Source: Saccharothrix violaceirubra
GTDB lineage: Bacteria; Actinomycetota; Actinomycetes; Mycobacteriales; Pseudonocardiaceae
Assembly (NCBI RefSeq): GCF_014203755.1
Contig: NZ_JACHJS010000001.1
Location: forward strand, 7,068,001-7,132,000
Direction: 5' to 3'
Length of the DNA stretch: 64,000 nucleotides
The notes beneath the pieces were generated by a model that saw only the letters and a program-made list of their open reading frames with translations, searched no databases and was not told the DNA's origin. Below, piece after piece: positions 20,774 to 29,368 of the stretch (position 1 is its first letter; each line of letters opens with the position of its first letter). A program made the translations under genes and the position numbers.

Positions 20774-21910
20774 TCAGCCGGGCAGGCGCACGGGCATCAG
20801 CAGGTAGAGGTAGCCCGGCGCCACGTTCCCATCTTCGTCCACGGGCTTGAGCAACGCGGGGCGACTCGGCGTAGTGAACGACAAGTGCGCCTTCGGCGTC
20901 TTCACGGCCTGGAGGCCCTCGTGCAGGTAGGTCGGGTTGAACGCGATGGTGACCGGGTCGCCCTCGTAGTCGACGGGCAGCTCTTCCTCGGCCGAGCCCT
21001 CGTCGTCGCCGCCGGCGGACAGCTTCAGGCCGGTGTCGCCGAACTCCAGGCGGACCTGCGTGCCGCGTTCGGCGACGAGCGAGACGCGCTTGATCGCCTG
21101 GACCAGGGCGTCGACCTCGATCACGGCGGCGGCCGAGTGCTCGCTGGGCAGGAGCTGGCGGTACTTGGGGAAGTCGGCGTCGAGCAGGCGGGCGGTCGTG
21201 CGGCGGCCGGAACCGGACAGGCCGAGCAGCCCGTCGCCCGCGGCCAGGGACAGCTCGACCTTGGCGCCGGACGCGCCGAGCGTCTTCGCCGAGTCGTTGA
21301 GCGTCTTGGCCGGCACGAGCACGGCCACGTCGCCGAGTTCGGAGTTGGGCTCCCACGGGAATTCGCGCATGGCGAGCCGGAACCGGTCGGTGGCGACCAG
21401 GGTCAGCTTGCCGTCGCCGATCTCCAGGCGGACGCCGGTGAGCATGGGCAGCGTGTCGTCACGACCGGCGGCCACGGCGACCTGGGCGACGGCCTCGCCG
21501 AACACCTCGCCGGGCAGTTCGCCCGCGAGCTGGGGCATGTTCGGCAGCTGCGGGTAGTCCTCGACGGGCATGGTCGGCAGCGAGAACTTGGCGCTGCCAC
21601 AGGTGATCGACATGCGTGCGCCGTCGACGGAGATCTCGACGGGGTGGTTGGGCAGCGCCTTGGTGATGTCGGCGAGCAGTCGGCCGGACACCAGTGCACG
21701 GCCGCCGTCGGCGATGGTCGCGGGCACGCCGCACTGGGCGGACACCTCGTAGTCGAAGCCGGAGACGGTGAGCGCATCGCCCGACCCGTCCTCGGCTCCC
21801 GCGTCGAGCAGCACTCCACCGAGCACCGGGATCGACGGCCTGGACGGCAGGCTGCGTGCGACCCAGGCGACGGCATCGGCCAGGCCGTCACGCTCGACGC
21901 GGATCTTCAT
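20774..21910 (-). CDS. dnaN: DNA polymerase III sliding clamp (beta subunit)
   Basis: 378 residues from ATG 21910, starting [21 protein letters not shown]. It forms the dimeric ring that tethers polymerase to DNA. Three repeats of the beta-clamp fold fill the length, ending in [10 protein letters not shown], close to the canonical C-terminal MPMRL. The AGGAAAGGACGCCTC leader gives a good ribosome site. An upstream in-frame extension of about 110 bp has no family match and was rejected. oriC lies immediately upstream. Confidence 0.97.
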   Translation of the reverse strand: MKIRVERDGLADAVAWVARSLPSRPSIPVLGGVLLDAGAEDGSGDALTVSGFDYEVSAQCGVPATIADGGRALVSGRLLADITKALPNHPVEISVDGARMSITCGSAKFSLPTMPVEDYPQLPNMPQLAGELPGEVFGEAVAQVAVAAGRDDTLPMLTGVRLEIGDGKLTLVATDRFRLAMREFPWEPNSELGDVAVLVPAKTLNDSAKTLGASGAKVELSLAAGDGLLGLSGSGRRTTARLLDADFPKYRQLLPSEHSAAAVIEVDALVQAIKRVSLVAERGTQVRLEFGDTGLKLSAGGDDEGSAEEELPVDYEGDPVTIAFNPTYLHEGLQAVKTPKAHLSFTTPSRPALLKPVDEDGNVAPGYLYLLMPVRLPG

Positions 21911-22633
21911 GAGGCGTCCTTTCCTCAAGTCGGCATGACCCACAACAGCTGGGTGTTGCGGTGGGGATGGGAGCCGCGTCCCTCGCCGGATGTCCGGAGC
22001 CTCGGCGCGGAGGTTCCCCACCGTAGAGCGTCCGATGCCCGTTCGTCATCTCGGGTGGTGCCCGGGTGCGGGCACCTGCCGAGGCGTTGTCCCCGGGTGC
22101 TGTTTTTTCTTTGTTCATCTCCTCGAAGGGAAAACAGCAACAGCAGTAGGGCCTGTGGATTGTGTGGACAACCCACGTCCGCCCAGTTCGCGCCCTTCGC
22201 GGGGGTGTGGACAGACGGGAGGATGCACCCGGGGACAACTCGGGGCACCCGGGGACAACTCCGCGGCCGTCCACAGCCATCCACAGATCCGCCGAGTTGT
22301 CCCCGGGTGCATCCCCGGGTGCGGGGCAGGTTGTCCCCGGGTGTTGCACAGGGCCGGAGTGGCCCGGATCTCCTCGAAGGTGTGCCGATTCCTGCCTGTG
22401 GACAGAATCTTTGAGCAGTCGGACCTGTGTGGACGGCCCGCCGCGGCCCTGGTCGGGCACCCCGCACCCGGGTGCGGGGACGCGGGACACCCGGGTGCGG
22501 ACGAGAGCGCACCCGGGTGCGGCGGCGGGACCGTCCCCGGGTGCGCACCCGGGTGCGCGGCGGTCCGGAACGCGCGACGGGCGCCCTCCCCCCGCGGTCG
22601 GGGAAGAGCGCCCGTGGACGGTGCGCGGCGAGG
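21911..22633. other. oriC: Chromosomal replication origin oriC
   Basis: The 723-bp gene-free interval between dnaN and dnaA. DnaA boxes of the actinobacterial TTGTCCACA type or near it: 22154-22162 (TGTGGATTG), 22163-22171 (TGTGGACAA, perfect), 22206-22214, 22268-22276, 22397-22405 and 22428-22436. TTGTCCCC-type variants fused to CCCGGGTGC occur at 22087-22100, 22225-22241, 22245-22261, 22294-22310 and 22331-22343. The one AT-rich patch is 22099-22140, bounded by TGCTGTTTT (22098-22106) and AAAACAGCA (22131-22139), a candidate unwinding element. ATCTCCTCGAAGG is repeated at 22117-22129 and 22368-22380. Confidence 0.93.
22061..22556. repeat. CCCGGGTG element array in oriC
   Basis: About twelve copies of the CCCGGGTG core in 500 bp. 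Cores sit near 22061, 22092, 22228, 22248, 22302, 22314, 22335, 22467, 22490, 22511, 22536 and 22548 (on either strand). Copies at 22225-22241 and 22294-22310 are exact inverse copies of a 17-mer, GCACCCGGGGACAACTC. Near dnaA the elements become full palindromes, GCACCCGGGTGC (22464-22475, 22509-22520, 22545-22556). Six-base CCCGGG would be expected about once per 500 bp at this GC content. Confidence 0.8.
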
Positions 22634-24205
22634 TCAGGGCGTGTGGCGTGCCTGCTGCTTGATGCGGGACGTCAGTTCCTGGACCTGGTCGTAGATGCGC
22701 CGACGCTCGGCCATCTCCTTGCGGATCTTCTTGTCCGCGTGGATGACCGTGGTGTGGTCCCGGCCGCCGAACGTCTGCCCGATCTTGGGCAGCGACAGGT
22801 CGGTCAGCTCGCGGCACAGGTACATGGAGATCTGCCGGGCCTGCGCGAGGACGCGGGTCTTGCCCGGACCGCACAGGTCGTCGAGCGAGACGCCGAAGAA
22901 CTCGGCGGTGACGGCCATGATCGTCGGGGCGGTGATCTCGGGCGCGTGCGAGTCCGGGATCAGGTCGCGGAGCACTATCTCGGCGAGCTGCACGTCCACC
23001 GGCTGGCGGTTGAGCGACGCGAACGCCGTGACGCGGATCAGCGCGCCTTCCAGCTCCCGGATGTTGCGCTCGATCCGGGCGGCGATGAACTCCAGCACCT
23101 CGGCGGGCGCGGCCAGCCGGTCCTGCGCGGCCTTCTTCCGCAGGATCGCGATCCGGGTCTCCAGCTCGGGCGGCTGGATGTCGGTGATCAGACCCCACTC
23201 GAACCGGGTGCGCAGCCGGTCCTCCAGCGTCTCCAGCCGCTTGGGCGGCCGGTCGGAGGAGACGACGATCTGCTTGTTGGAGTTGTGGAGCGTGTTGAAC
23301 GTGTGGAAGAACTCCTCCTGGGTTCCTTCCTTGCCCTCCAGGAACTGGATGTCGTCGACGAGGAGCACGTCGATGTCCCGGTAGCGGCGCTGGAACGCGA
23401 CCTTGCGGTCGTCGCGCAGGGAGTTGATGAAGTCGTTGGTGAACTCCTCCGTCGACACGTACCGCACGCGCATGCCGGGGAACAGCCGCTGGGCGTAGTG
23501 CCCGACCGCGTGCAGCAGGTGCGTCTTGCCCAGCCCCGACTCGCCCCAGATGAACATGGGGTTGTAGGCGCGGGCGGGCGCCTCGGCCACCGCGACGGCG
23601 GCGGCGTGCGCGAACCGGTTCGAGGCGCCGATGACGAAGGTGTCGAAGTTGTACTTCTCGTTGAGCCGGGTCTGGGACGACGCCGGGTTCGCCGGTCGGG
23701 TGAACGGCGTGCCGCTCGGCGCGGTGTTGCGGCTGAACGTCGGCCAGATCTCGGTGACGGCGGCGAGTTCCTCGGCCTGCTCGTCGACCTCCTCGCCCTC
23801 GGCCTCCCCCGTCGGACCCTCGGGCTCCGGCTTGTCGGGCAGCAGCGGGACGGGCCGCTCGATGCCGTTCACCGGCGGCGGTGTGATCGGGACCACGGGC
23901 GCGGGGAGCACGGGCAGCGGCGTCGTGGGCGGGTTCACGGGATCGGGCGAGTCGACCTTGACCGCCAGCGACACGGCCCGGCCCAGTCTGCGGGACAGGG
24001 CGGCGGTGATCGGGTCGCGCAGCGCGCGTTCGATCGCCTCCTTGGCGAACTCGCTCGGCGCGGCCAGCAGCGCGGTCCCGTCGAGCAGACCGATCGGCCG
24101 GGTGACGCGCATCCACGCGCGTTGCTGGGGGGACAGCGTGCTCGCGGCCAGTTCCTGGACGACCTGCTCCCATACCCGACCGAGATCGGACTGGTGATCG
24201 GACAC
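22634..24205 (-). CDS. dnaA: Chromosomal replication initiator DnaA
   Basis: 523 residues from GTG 24205, with GAGGGGAGGGG about 7 nt upstream. The N-terminal domain I (1-90) is followed by an acidic, Pro-rich linker (90-180). The AAA+ domain has Walker [10 protein letters not shown] (221-229), Walker [15 protein letters not shown] and sensor motifs SDRPPKRL and [20 protein letters not shown]. The C-terminal domain IV carries the DnaA-box-binding signature [15 protein letters not shown]. It lies beside oriC; boxes upstream of its start suggest autoregulation. Confidence 0.98.
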   Translation of the reverse strand: MSDHQSDLGRVWEQVVQELAASTLSPQQRAWMRVTRPIGLLDGTALLAAPSEFAKEAIERALRDPITAALSRRLGRAVSLAVKVDSPDPVNPPTTPLPVLPAPVVPITPPPVNGIERPVPLLPDKPEPEGPTGEAEGEEVDEQAEELAAVTEIWPTFSRNTAPSGTPFTRPANPASSQTRLNEKYNFDTFVIGASNRFAHAAAVAVAEAPARAYNPMFIWGESGLGKTHLLHAVGHYAQRLFPGMRVRYVSTEEFTNDFINSLRDDRKVAFQRRYRDIDVLLVDDIQFLEGKEGTQEEFFHTFNTLHNSNKQIVVSSDRPPKRLETLEDRLRTRFEWGLITDIQPPELETRIAILRKKAAQDRLAAPAEVLEFIAARIERNIRELEGALIRVTAFASLNRQPVDVQLAEIVLRDLIPDSHAPEITAPTIMAVTAEFFGVSLDDLCGPGKTRVLAQARQISMYLCRELTDLSLPKIGQTFGGRDHTTVIHADKKIRKEMAERRRIYDQVQELTSRIKQQARHTP

Positions 24206-24662
24206 CTCCGCGCCCCTCCCCTCTACGACGGTCCTCGTGGTCGGTCCGCGCGGATCGCCACGACGTGGACACGGAGAATAGAGGTATCCACAGAGTTATC
24301 CACAACTGTGCACGAACTCGGCTCGGGGACGGCGGGCACCCGGCGTGGGGCGGTGCGCGTGGCCTGGCCTGGCGTCGGCCCGCTGCTTCCCGCGGAGGGA
24401 GGACGCTAACAAGGTGCGGCGTCCACCACAAGACGCCGTTGGGCCCGGGTGCGCGGACCGTGTCGGCCGTTTGCGCCTGGGTGGCCCGTGACCTGCGACG
24501 GGACCGGATTCCCCCACCCCGATTTGAGCTGTCGGCACCGGCCTGCGTACCCTCGGGGGGTCTCCTGCTTGCGAGGGGCGCTTTTCGCGTGCGCCCGAAG
24601 AAAGATCGTGGGGGACGACCACAGACCTGCTTCTTTGTCAGTGATGCACCGGGAGTCCGACC
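24206..24662. promoter_or_regulatory. dnaA-rpmH divergent intergenic region with DnaA boxes
   Basis: 457 bp without a gene. Next to dnaA it contains a perfect box TTATCCACA (24296-24304) and a near-box GTATCCACA (24284-24292) spaced 12 bp apart, typical of DnaA autoregulation. The rpmH side must hold the promoter and leader of the ribosomal protein operon; I could not assign -35/-10 elements with confidence. The rpmH ribosome site is GGGAG at about 24650. Confidence 0.7.
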
Positions 24663-24806
24663 GTGAGCAAGGGTAAGCGCACCTTCCAGCCCAACAACCG
24701 CCGCCGTGCCAAGACCCACGGCTTCCGGCTGCGCATGCGCACCCGTGCCGGTCGCGCCATCCTGGCCGCGCGCCGAGGCAAGGGTCGCAAAGAGCTGTCC
24801 GCCTGA
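24663..24806 (+). CDS. rpmH: Large ribosomal subunit protein bL34
   Basis: 47 residues from GTG 24663: begins [20 protein letters not shown], contains [17 protein letters not shown] and ends KGRKELSA. All the L34 hallmarks ([19 protein letters not shown]) are present. It is the first gene of the rpmH-rnpA-yidD-yidC-jag operon, 12 nt before rnpA, and divergent from dnaA. Confidence 0.98.
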   Translation: MSKGKRTFQPNNRRRAKTHGFRLRMRTRAGRAILAARRGKGRKELSA

Positions 24807-24818
24807 TCGCCGCACGCC

Positions 24819-25172
24819 GTGCTGCCCGCGGCCCATCGGCTGACCAGTGGCCAGGACTTCGGCCTGGTGGTCCGTCGAGGCCGTCGGGCCGGCCGGTCCA
24901 GGCTGGTCGTGCACGTGCTGTTGCCTTCGGCGACCGATGAGCAGCCCACCTTGGCTCCGTCCAAGGTGGGCTTCGTCGTGAGCAAAGCCGTGGGCAACTC
25001 GGTCGTCCGGCACCGTGTGTCGCGTCGGTTGCGGCACGTCCTGCGCGACCGGATCCTCCGGCTGCCCGAGGGGACGAGTCTGGTGGTGCGCGCACTGGCC
25101 CCGGCCGCGACCGCCTCCAGCGCCGACCTCGCCCAGGATTTCGACGCAGCGCTGCGCAAGGTATTGCGATGA
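24819..25172 (+). CDS. rnpA: Ribonuclease P protein component
   Basis: 117 residues from GTG 24819. Binds RNase P RNA and helps it remove tRNA 5' leaders. The RNR signature KAVGNSVVRHRVSRRLRHVLR (about 60-80) and the N-terminal AAHRLTSGQDFGLVVRRGRR are typical. Its stop overlaps the yidD ATG (ATGA, 25169-25172). Confidence 0.96.
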   Translation: MLPAAHRLTSGQDFGLVVRRGRRAGRSRLVVHVLLPSATDEQPTLAPSKVGFVVSKAVGNSVVRHRVSRRLRHVLRDRILRLPEGTSLVVRALAPAATASSADLAQDFDAALRKVLR

Positions 25173-25441
25173 CGACCCGTTCGGTGGGTCCCGTGACACG
25201 GGTGCTCCTGTTCCCCGTCCACGTCTACCGGCGGTTCATCTCGCCCGCCCTGCCCCCCTCATGCCGCTTCCACCCGTCGTGCAGCGCGTACGCGGTCGAA
25301 GCCCTGACCGTCCACGGCCCCGCACGCGGCAGCTGGCTGACCATCCGCCGGCTGGGTCGCTGCGGACCCTGGCACCCTGGTGGCCTGGACCCGGTACCGC
25401 CACCGCGGACCGCCGTCCCCGACCTTCCTGCCGAGGAGTAG
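25169..25441 (+). CDS. yidD: Membrane protein insertion efficiency factor YidD
   Basis: 90 residues, small amphipathic membrane-associated protein that helps YidC-dependent insertion. The family block is RRFISPALPPSCRFHPSCSAYAVEAL with its Cys residues, followed by RRLGRCGPWHPGGLDPVP. It starts inside the rnpA stop and ends 3 nt before the yidC GTG, so tightly coupled with both. Confidence 0.95.
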   Translation: MTTRSVGPVTRVLLFPVHVYRRFISPALPPSCRFHPSCSAYAVEALTVHGPARGSWLTIRRLGRCGPWHPGGLDPVPPPRTAVPDLPAEE

Positions 25442-25444
25442 CTA

Positions 25445-26500
25445 GTGCTCAACTTCATCTACTACCCGGTGTCCTTCATTTTGTGGTGTTGGCACTGGGT
25501 GTTCGGCCACATCTTCGGCGAGTCGAGCGGGTTCGCGTGGGCGCTGTCCGTGGTGTTCCTCGTCTTCACGCTGCGTGCGCTGCTGTTCAAGCCGTTCGTC
25601 GGCCAGGTCCGCTCGATGCGCAAGATGCAGGAGTTCGCGCCCGAGCTGAAGAAGATCAAGGAGAAGTACGCCAACGACCGGCAGCGCCAGGCCCAGGAGA
25701 TGCAGAAGCTCCAGGCCGAGCACGGCGTCAGCCCGCTGGGCGGCTGCCTGCCGATGCTGGTGCAGATCCCGGTCTTCATCGGCCTGTTCCACGTGCTGCG
25801 CTCGTTCAAGCCGGGCTGGGGCGAGGTCTACTTCTTCGACGCCCAGGGCGTGGAGTCGTTCGTCAACGCCAAGCTGTTCGGCGCGAACCTGTCGACGTTC
25901 ATCACGATGCCCGCCGAGGAACTGGCGAAGTACGCCACCGAGCGGCCCGCCGTGCTCGCCGTGTCGATCCCGCTCATGATCGTGGCGTCCATCGCGACCC
26001 ACTTCACCGCGCGGCACTCGGTCGCCCGCCAGACGCAGGCGCAGACCGACAACCCGCAGACGGCGATCATGAACAAGCTGACGCTGTACATCTTCCCGTT
26101 GGGCGTCCTGGTCGGTGGCCTGTTCTTCCCGATCGCGATCCTGCTCTACTGGCTGAGCAACAACGGCTGGACGCTGATGCAGCAGCGCCTCGTCTACACG
26201 CGGATCGACCGCGAGGAAGAGACGAAGAAGACCGAGGCGCTCGCGCAGCGCGCGGCCCTCGCGCCCAAGCCCGGCTCGAAGCCGCAGCCTGGTGCCAAGC
26301 CGCAGCCGGGCGCCAAGCCCAAGCCCGGTGCCAAGCGGACCACGCCCGTGCGCCTGCCTCCGGGCAAGAAGCCGGCCGCGCCCGCCGCCGAGAAGGCGAT
26401 GCCCGCGGCCGATGCGGACGACACCCCGTCCACCGAGATTCCCGGTCTGGAACCAGGCCGATCCGCGAGCAGGAAACAGGGCAGCAAGAAGCGCCGCTGA
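25445..26500 (+). CDS. yidC: Membrane protein insertase YidC/Oxa1
   Basis: 351 residues from GTG 25445. Five membrane helices of the Oxa1 core: FIYYPVSFILWCWHWVFG, VVFLVFTLRALLFKPF (with the conserved Arg), the cytosolic hairpin with QEMQKLQAEHGVSPLGGCLPMLVQ, IPLMIVASIATHFTA and PIAILLYWLSNNGWTLMQQ. The C-terminal 85 residues form a Lys/Pro-rich tail with repeats of KPQPGAKP, probably for ribosome contact. It lacks the E. coli periplasmic domain, as in other actinobacteria. Confidence 0.97.
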   Translation: MLNFIYYPVSFILWCWHWVFGHIFGESSGFAWALSVVFLVFTLRALLFKPFVGQVRSMRKMQEFAPELKKIKEKYANDRQRQAQEMQKLQAEHGVSPLGGCLPMLVQIPVFIGLFHVLRSFKPGWGEVYFFDAQGVESFVNAKLFGANLSTFITMPAEELAKYATERPAVLAVSIPLMIVASIATHFTARHSVARQTQAQTDNPQTAIMNKLTLYIFPLGVLVGGLFFPIAILLYWLSNNGWTLMQQRLVYTRIDREEETKKTEALAQRAALAPKPGSKPQPGAKPQPGAKPKPGAKRTTPVRLPPGKKPAAPAAEKAMPAADADDTPSTEIPGLEPGRSASRKQGSKKRR

Positions 26501-26518
26501 CCCTGGAGAGGAGACATC

Positions 26519-27058
26519 GTGTCGGAGACGTTGCAGGCGGCGGACACGGCCGACGCCGAGGGCGATGAGGCCCAGGCCCGGTCCGGGAATCCGGAGGACC
26601 TGCTCGTCCAGGAGGGCGACATCGCCGGGGACTACCTGGAGCGGTTGCTCGACCTCCTCGATTACGACGGTGACATCGACCTGGACGTCGAGGCCGGTCG
26701 GGCGATCGTGAGCATCGACGGCGGTGAGGACCTGGAGAAGCTCGTCGGTCAGCGCGGCAGCGTGCTGGAGTCCCTCCAGGAGCTGACCCGGCTGGCCGTC
26801 CAGCAGGAGACCGGCGTGCGCAGCCGGCTCATGCTGGACATCGCCGGGTGGCGTGCCGGGCGTCGGGCCGAGCTGGCCGAGCTGGGTCGGTCGACCGCCG
26901 AGAAGGTGGTGGCGTCCGGGGAGAAGGTGCGGCTGCACCCGATGACCCCGTTCGAGCGCAAGGTCGTGCACGACGCGGTCGCCGCCGTGGCGGGCGTGTT
27001 CAGCGAGAGCGAGGGCGAGGAGCCGCAGCGGCGAGTCGTGGTGCTGCCCAAGCCCTGA
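26519..27058 (+). CDS. jag: Jag/KhpB-type KH-R3H RNA-binding protein
   Basis: 179 residues from GTG 26519 (GGAGAGGAGACATC upstream). An acidic N-terminus precedes a KH domain (DYLERLLDLLDYDGDIDLDV to LVGQRGSVLESLQELTRLA) and an R3H domain (LAELGRSTAEKVVASGEKVRLHPMTPFERKVVHDAV). The N-terminal Jag-N domain of Firmicutes is missing, as usual in actinobacteria. The family binds RNA and affects cell-wall growth with KhpA. It is the last gene of the yidC operon before a strong terminator. Confidence 0.94.
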   Translation: MSETLQAADTADAEGDEAQARSGNPEDLLVQEGDIAGDYLERLLDLLDYDGDIDLDVEAGRAIVSIDGGEDLEKLVGQRGSVLESLQELTRLAVQQETGVRSRLMLDIAGWRAGRRAELAELGRSTAEKVVASGEKVRLHPMTPFERKVVHDAVAAVAGVFSESEGEEPQRRVVVLPKP

Positions 27059-27070
27059 GCGTGACGACGT

Positions 27071-27109
27071 GACGAGTGCCCCGGTCCGGATCGGACCGGG
27101 GCACTCGTC
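27071..27109 (+). terminator. 18-bp stem terminator after jag
   Basis: GACGAGTGCCCCGGTCCG (27071-27088) pairs exactly with 27092-27109 over a 3-nt loop, then GTTTC. It closes the rpmH-jag operon. Confidence 0.85.
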
Positions 27110-27146
27110 GTTTCACCCGCGGTGTGGAATGTGACTTCCCCTGTCG

Positions 27147-27162
27147 TGTTCCACGTGAAACC
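27147..27162. promoter_or_regulatory. parS site 1
   Basis: TGTTCCACGTGAAACC, 14 of 16 to the parS consensus TGTTTCACGTGAAACA. It sits 9 bp upstream of the nudix start. Confidence 0.8.
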
Positions 27163-27170
27163 GTCCGAGG

Positions 27171-27626
27171 ATGACCGACAAACTCCGCAAGATGCGGGTC
27201 GCCGCGTACGCCGTGATCATCGACGAGGGACGCATCCTGCTGTCGCGGTGGTTGGGGCCGGACAAGCCGATGTGGATCCTGCCCGGCGGCGGGGTCGACC
27301 ACGGCGAGGACCCGTACGACGCGGTGGTCCGCGAGGTGTTCGAGGAGACCGGCTACCGCGCGGCGGTCGACGCGCTGCTCGGCATCCAAAGCCTGCACGG
27401 TCCGCTCAACCGCGACGGTGTCGATCTCGACTACCACCGACTGCGCATCCTCTACGAGGCGCACGTGACAGGTGGCGAGCTGACCTTCGAGGTCGGCGGG
27501 TCGACGGACCAGGCGGCATGGTTCCCGCTCGACAAGATCCCCGAGGACCACGTGGAGTCTGTGGACGTCGCCCTCGAACTCCACCGCCTGCGTCCGGCTG
27601 ATGGGCGCGCGCCGAGTTTCACGTGA
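27171..27626 (+). CDS. NUDIX hydrolase
   Basis: 151 residues from ATG 27171. The Nudix box is complete at residues 40-62 (G40, E46, R54-E55, E58-E59, G61), within LPGGGVDHGEDPYDAVVREV. Such enzymes cleave nucleoside diphosphates linked to another group; the substrate cannot be told from sequence. ADP-ribose or nucleotide-sugar type substrates are typical for this length. It sits between two parS sites upstream of rsmG. This insertion between jag and rsmG is not in the mycobacterial order. Confidence 0.9.
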   Translation: MTDKLRKMRVAAYAVIIDEGRILLSRWLGPDKPMWILPGGGVDHGEDPYDAVVREVFEETGYRAAVDALLGIQSLHGPLNRDGVDLDYHRLRILYEAHVTGGELTFEVGGSTDQAAWFPLDKIPEDHVESVDVALELHRLRPADGRAPSFT

Positions 27627-27630
27627 AACA
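27615..27630. promoter_or_regulatory. parS site 2
   Basis: AGTTTCACGTGAAACA, 15 of 16 to consensus. It overlaps the last codons of the nudix gene. Confidence 0.85.
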
Positions 27631-27718
27631 GCGACGATCTGGTCACGCGATTTGGCGTGTCGGCCCGATGATCCGTCATAGTGGTTCCGTTCAGCGGACG
27701 TCTCCGCGAACCCCCACC

Positions 27719-27734
27719 GGTTTCACGTGAAACG
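27719..27734. promoter_or_regulatory. parS site 3
   Basis: GGTTTCACGTGAAACG, 14 of 16 to consensus with a perfect 14-bp palindromic core. It lies immediately upstream of rsmG. Confidence 0.85.
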
Positions 27735-27743
27735 ACGGAGCGC

Positions 27744-28421
27744 ATGACCGCAGATCTCGAAGCCCGCGTCGAAGAGGTCTTCGGTGACCACGCCGATCGG
27801 GCGGTCGCGTTCACCGCGATGCTGACCGAGCACGGCGTCGAGCGGGGGCTCATCGGGCCGCGCGAGGTCGACCGGCTGTGGGACCGCCACGTGCTCAACT
27901 CGGCGGTCGTCTCCGTGCTCTTCCCGGAGAACAGCCGCGTGGTCGACGTCGGTTCGGGCGCGGGACTGCCGGGCATCCCCCTGGCGATCGCGCGTCCGGA
28001 CCTCGACCTGACGTTGCTCGAACCGATGGAACGCCGGGTCGCGTGGCTGACCGAGGTCGTGGAGACGCTGGGCCTGAACGTGACCGTCGTGCGCGGCCGG
28101 GCTGAAGAAGGCCCGGTGCGACGCCGACTGGCCGACGCGGACGCCGTGACGGCCCGCGCGGTCGCCCCGTTGGAACGGCTCGCCCGTTGGTGCCTGCCGC
28201 TCGTGCGGCCCGGCGGTCGACTCGTCGCGCTCAAGGGTGAGAGCGCGGCGGACGAGGTGGAGCGCGATGCCGAGGCCGTGCGCAAGATCGGCGGCACCGA
28301 CATCCGTGTGACGACGGTCGGCGGCGACGTCCTCGACGTGCCGACCACCGTCGTGCTTGTTCAACGTGCCGAGCGCGCGAGTCGTCGTGACGGCGCGCAG
28401 CGCAGCAGGAAGGATCGGTGA
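27744..28421 (+). CDS. rsmG: 16S rRNA (guanine-N7) methyltransferase RsmG (GidB)
   Basis: 225 residues from ATG 27744, preceded by CGGAGCGC; a longer in-frame extension to 27681 would run through parS and looks unlikely. RsmG methylates G527 of 16S rRNA with SAM; its loss gives low-level streptomycin resistance in many bacteria. The SAM site is VVDVGSGAGLPGIPLAIARP. Also present are LLEPMERRVAWLTEV and TARAVAPLERLARWCLPLVRPGG. It overlaps the parA start (GTGA) as in most parAB loci. Confidence 0.95.
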   Translation: MTADLEARVEEVFGDHADRAVAFTAMLTEHGVERGLIGPREVDRLWDRHVLNSAVVSVLFPENSRVVDVGSGAGLPGIPLAIARPDLDLTLLEPMERRVAWLTEVVETLGLNVTVVRGRAEEGPVRRRLADADAVTARAVAPLERLARWCLPLVRPGGRLVALKGESAADEVERDAEAVRKIGGTDIRVTTVGGDVLDVPTTVVLVQRAERASRRDGAQRSRKDR

Positions 28422-29368
28422 GCGTGAAACGCGGCCGTGTTTCACGTGAAACCGAGGAATCGAACCCCACCGCGGACCCCGCAGGAGACAACACCGTGTG
28501 GACCCCGATCGCGGAAGAAGCAGCACGTGCCACGCGCGTCCTGCACCCCGACACCTCCTCCCTCCCCAAGCCCACCCGCCGTCGCGTCTTCACCGTCGCG
28601 AACCAGAAGGGCGGCGTCGGCAAGACCACGACGACGGTCAACCTCGCCGCCGCGTTGGCGATCCACGGCCTCAAGGTGCTCGTGATCGACCTCGACCCGC
28701 AGGGCAACGCGAGCACCGCGCTCGCGGTCGAACACCGGTCCGGCACGCCCTCGGTGTACGAGGTCCTGATCGGCGAGATGTCCGTCGCCGAGGCCGCGCA
28801 GGTGAGCAACCAGTCCCCCAACCTCTACTGCGTGCCCGCGACGATCGACCTCGCCGGCGCCGAGATCGAACTCGTCTCCATGGTCGCCCGCGAGTCGCGC
28901 CTGAAGGAGGCGCTGAGCGCGGAGGCGTTGGAGGAGATCCAGCCCGACTACGTGTTCATCGACTGCCCGCCGTCGCTCGGTCTGCTGACCGTCAACGCGA
29001 TGTGCGCGGCCCAGGAAGTGCTGATCCCGATCCAGTGCGAGTACTACGCCCTGGAGGGTCTGGGTCAGCTGCTGCGGAACATCGAGCTGGTCCAGGCGCA
29101 CCTGAACCCGCACCTGAACGTCTCCACGATCCTGCTCACCATGTACGACGGCCGTACGAAGCTGGCCGACCAGGTGACCAGCGAGGTGCGCGGCCACTTC
29201 GGCGACACGGTCCTGCGGACCGTGATCCCCCGCAGCGTGAAGGTGTCCGAGGCACCAGGATTCGGTCAGACGGTGCTCACCTACGACCCCGGTTCGCGGG
29301 GCGCGATGAGCTACCTCGACGCGGCACGGGAGATCGCCGAGTACGGCGCGGAGATGGGGTCGGCATGA
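28418..29368 (+). CDS. parA: Chromosome partitioning ATPase ParA (Soj)
   Basis: 316 residues from GTG 28418, which overlaps the rsmG stop. ParA forms nucleoid-bound dimers with ATP and is released by ParB, moving origins. The deviant Walker A is [10 protein letters not shown] in [11 protein letters not shown]. Walker B is [17 protein letters not shown], and switch motif [13 protein letters not shown] is present. About 60 N-terminal residues are disordered and partly encoded by parS; GTG 28496 (VWTPIAEEA) is an alternative start. It overlaps parB by ATGA. Confidence 0.96.
   Translation: MSVKRGRVSRETEESNPTADPAGDNTVWTPIAEEAARATRVLHPDTSSLPKPTRRRVFTVANQKGGVGKTTTTVNLAAALAIHGLKVLVIDLDPQGNASTALAVEHRSGTPSVYEVLIGEMSVAEAAQVSNQSPNLYCVPATIDLAGAEIELVSMVARESRLKEALSAEALEEIQPDYVFIDCPPSLGLLTVNAMCAAQEVLIPIQCEYYALEGLGQLLRNIELVQAHLNPHLNVSTILLTMYDGRTKLADQVTSEVRGHFGDTVLRTVIPRSVKVSEAPGFGQTVLTYDPGSRGAMSYLDAAREIAEYGAEMGSA
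28438..28453. promoter_or_regulatory. parS site 4 at the 5' end of parA
   Basis: TGTTTCACGTGAAACC, 15 of 16 to consensus. If parA starts at 28418 it encodes Arg-Val-Ser-Arg-Glu-Thr in the disordered N-terminus. Confidence 0.88.

Noticed and set aside
22061-22556. CRISPR array in the oriC repeats
   Set aside because: Copies are palindromic, in both orientations and irregularly spaced, with no spacer-length regularity and no cas genes.
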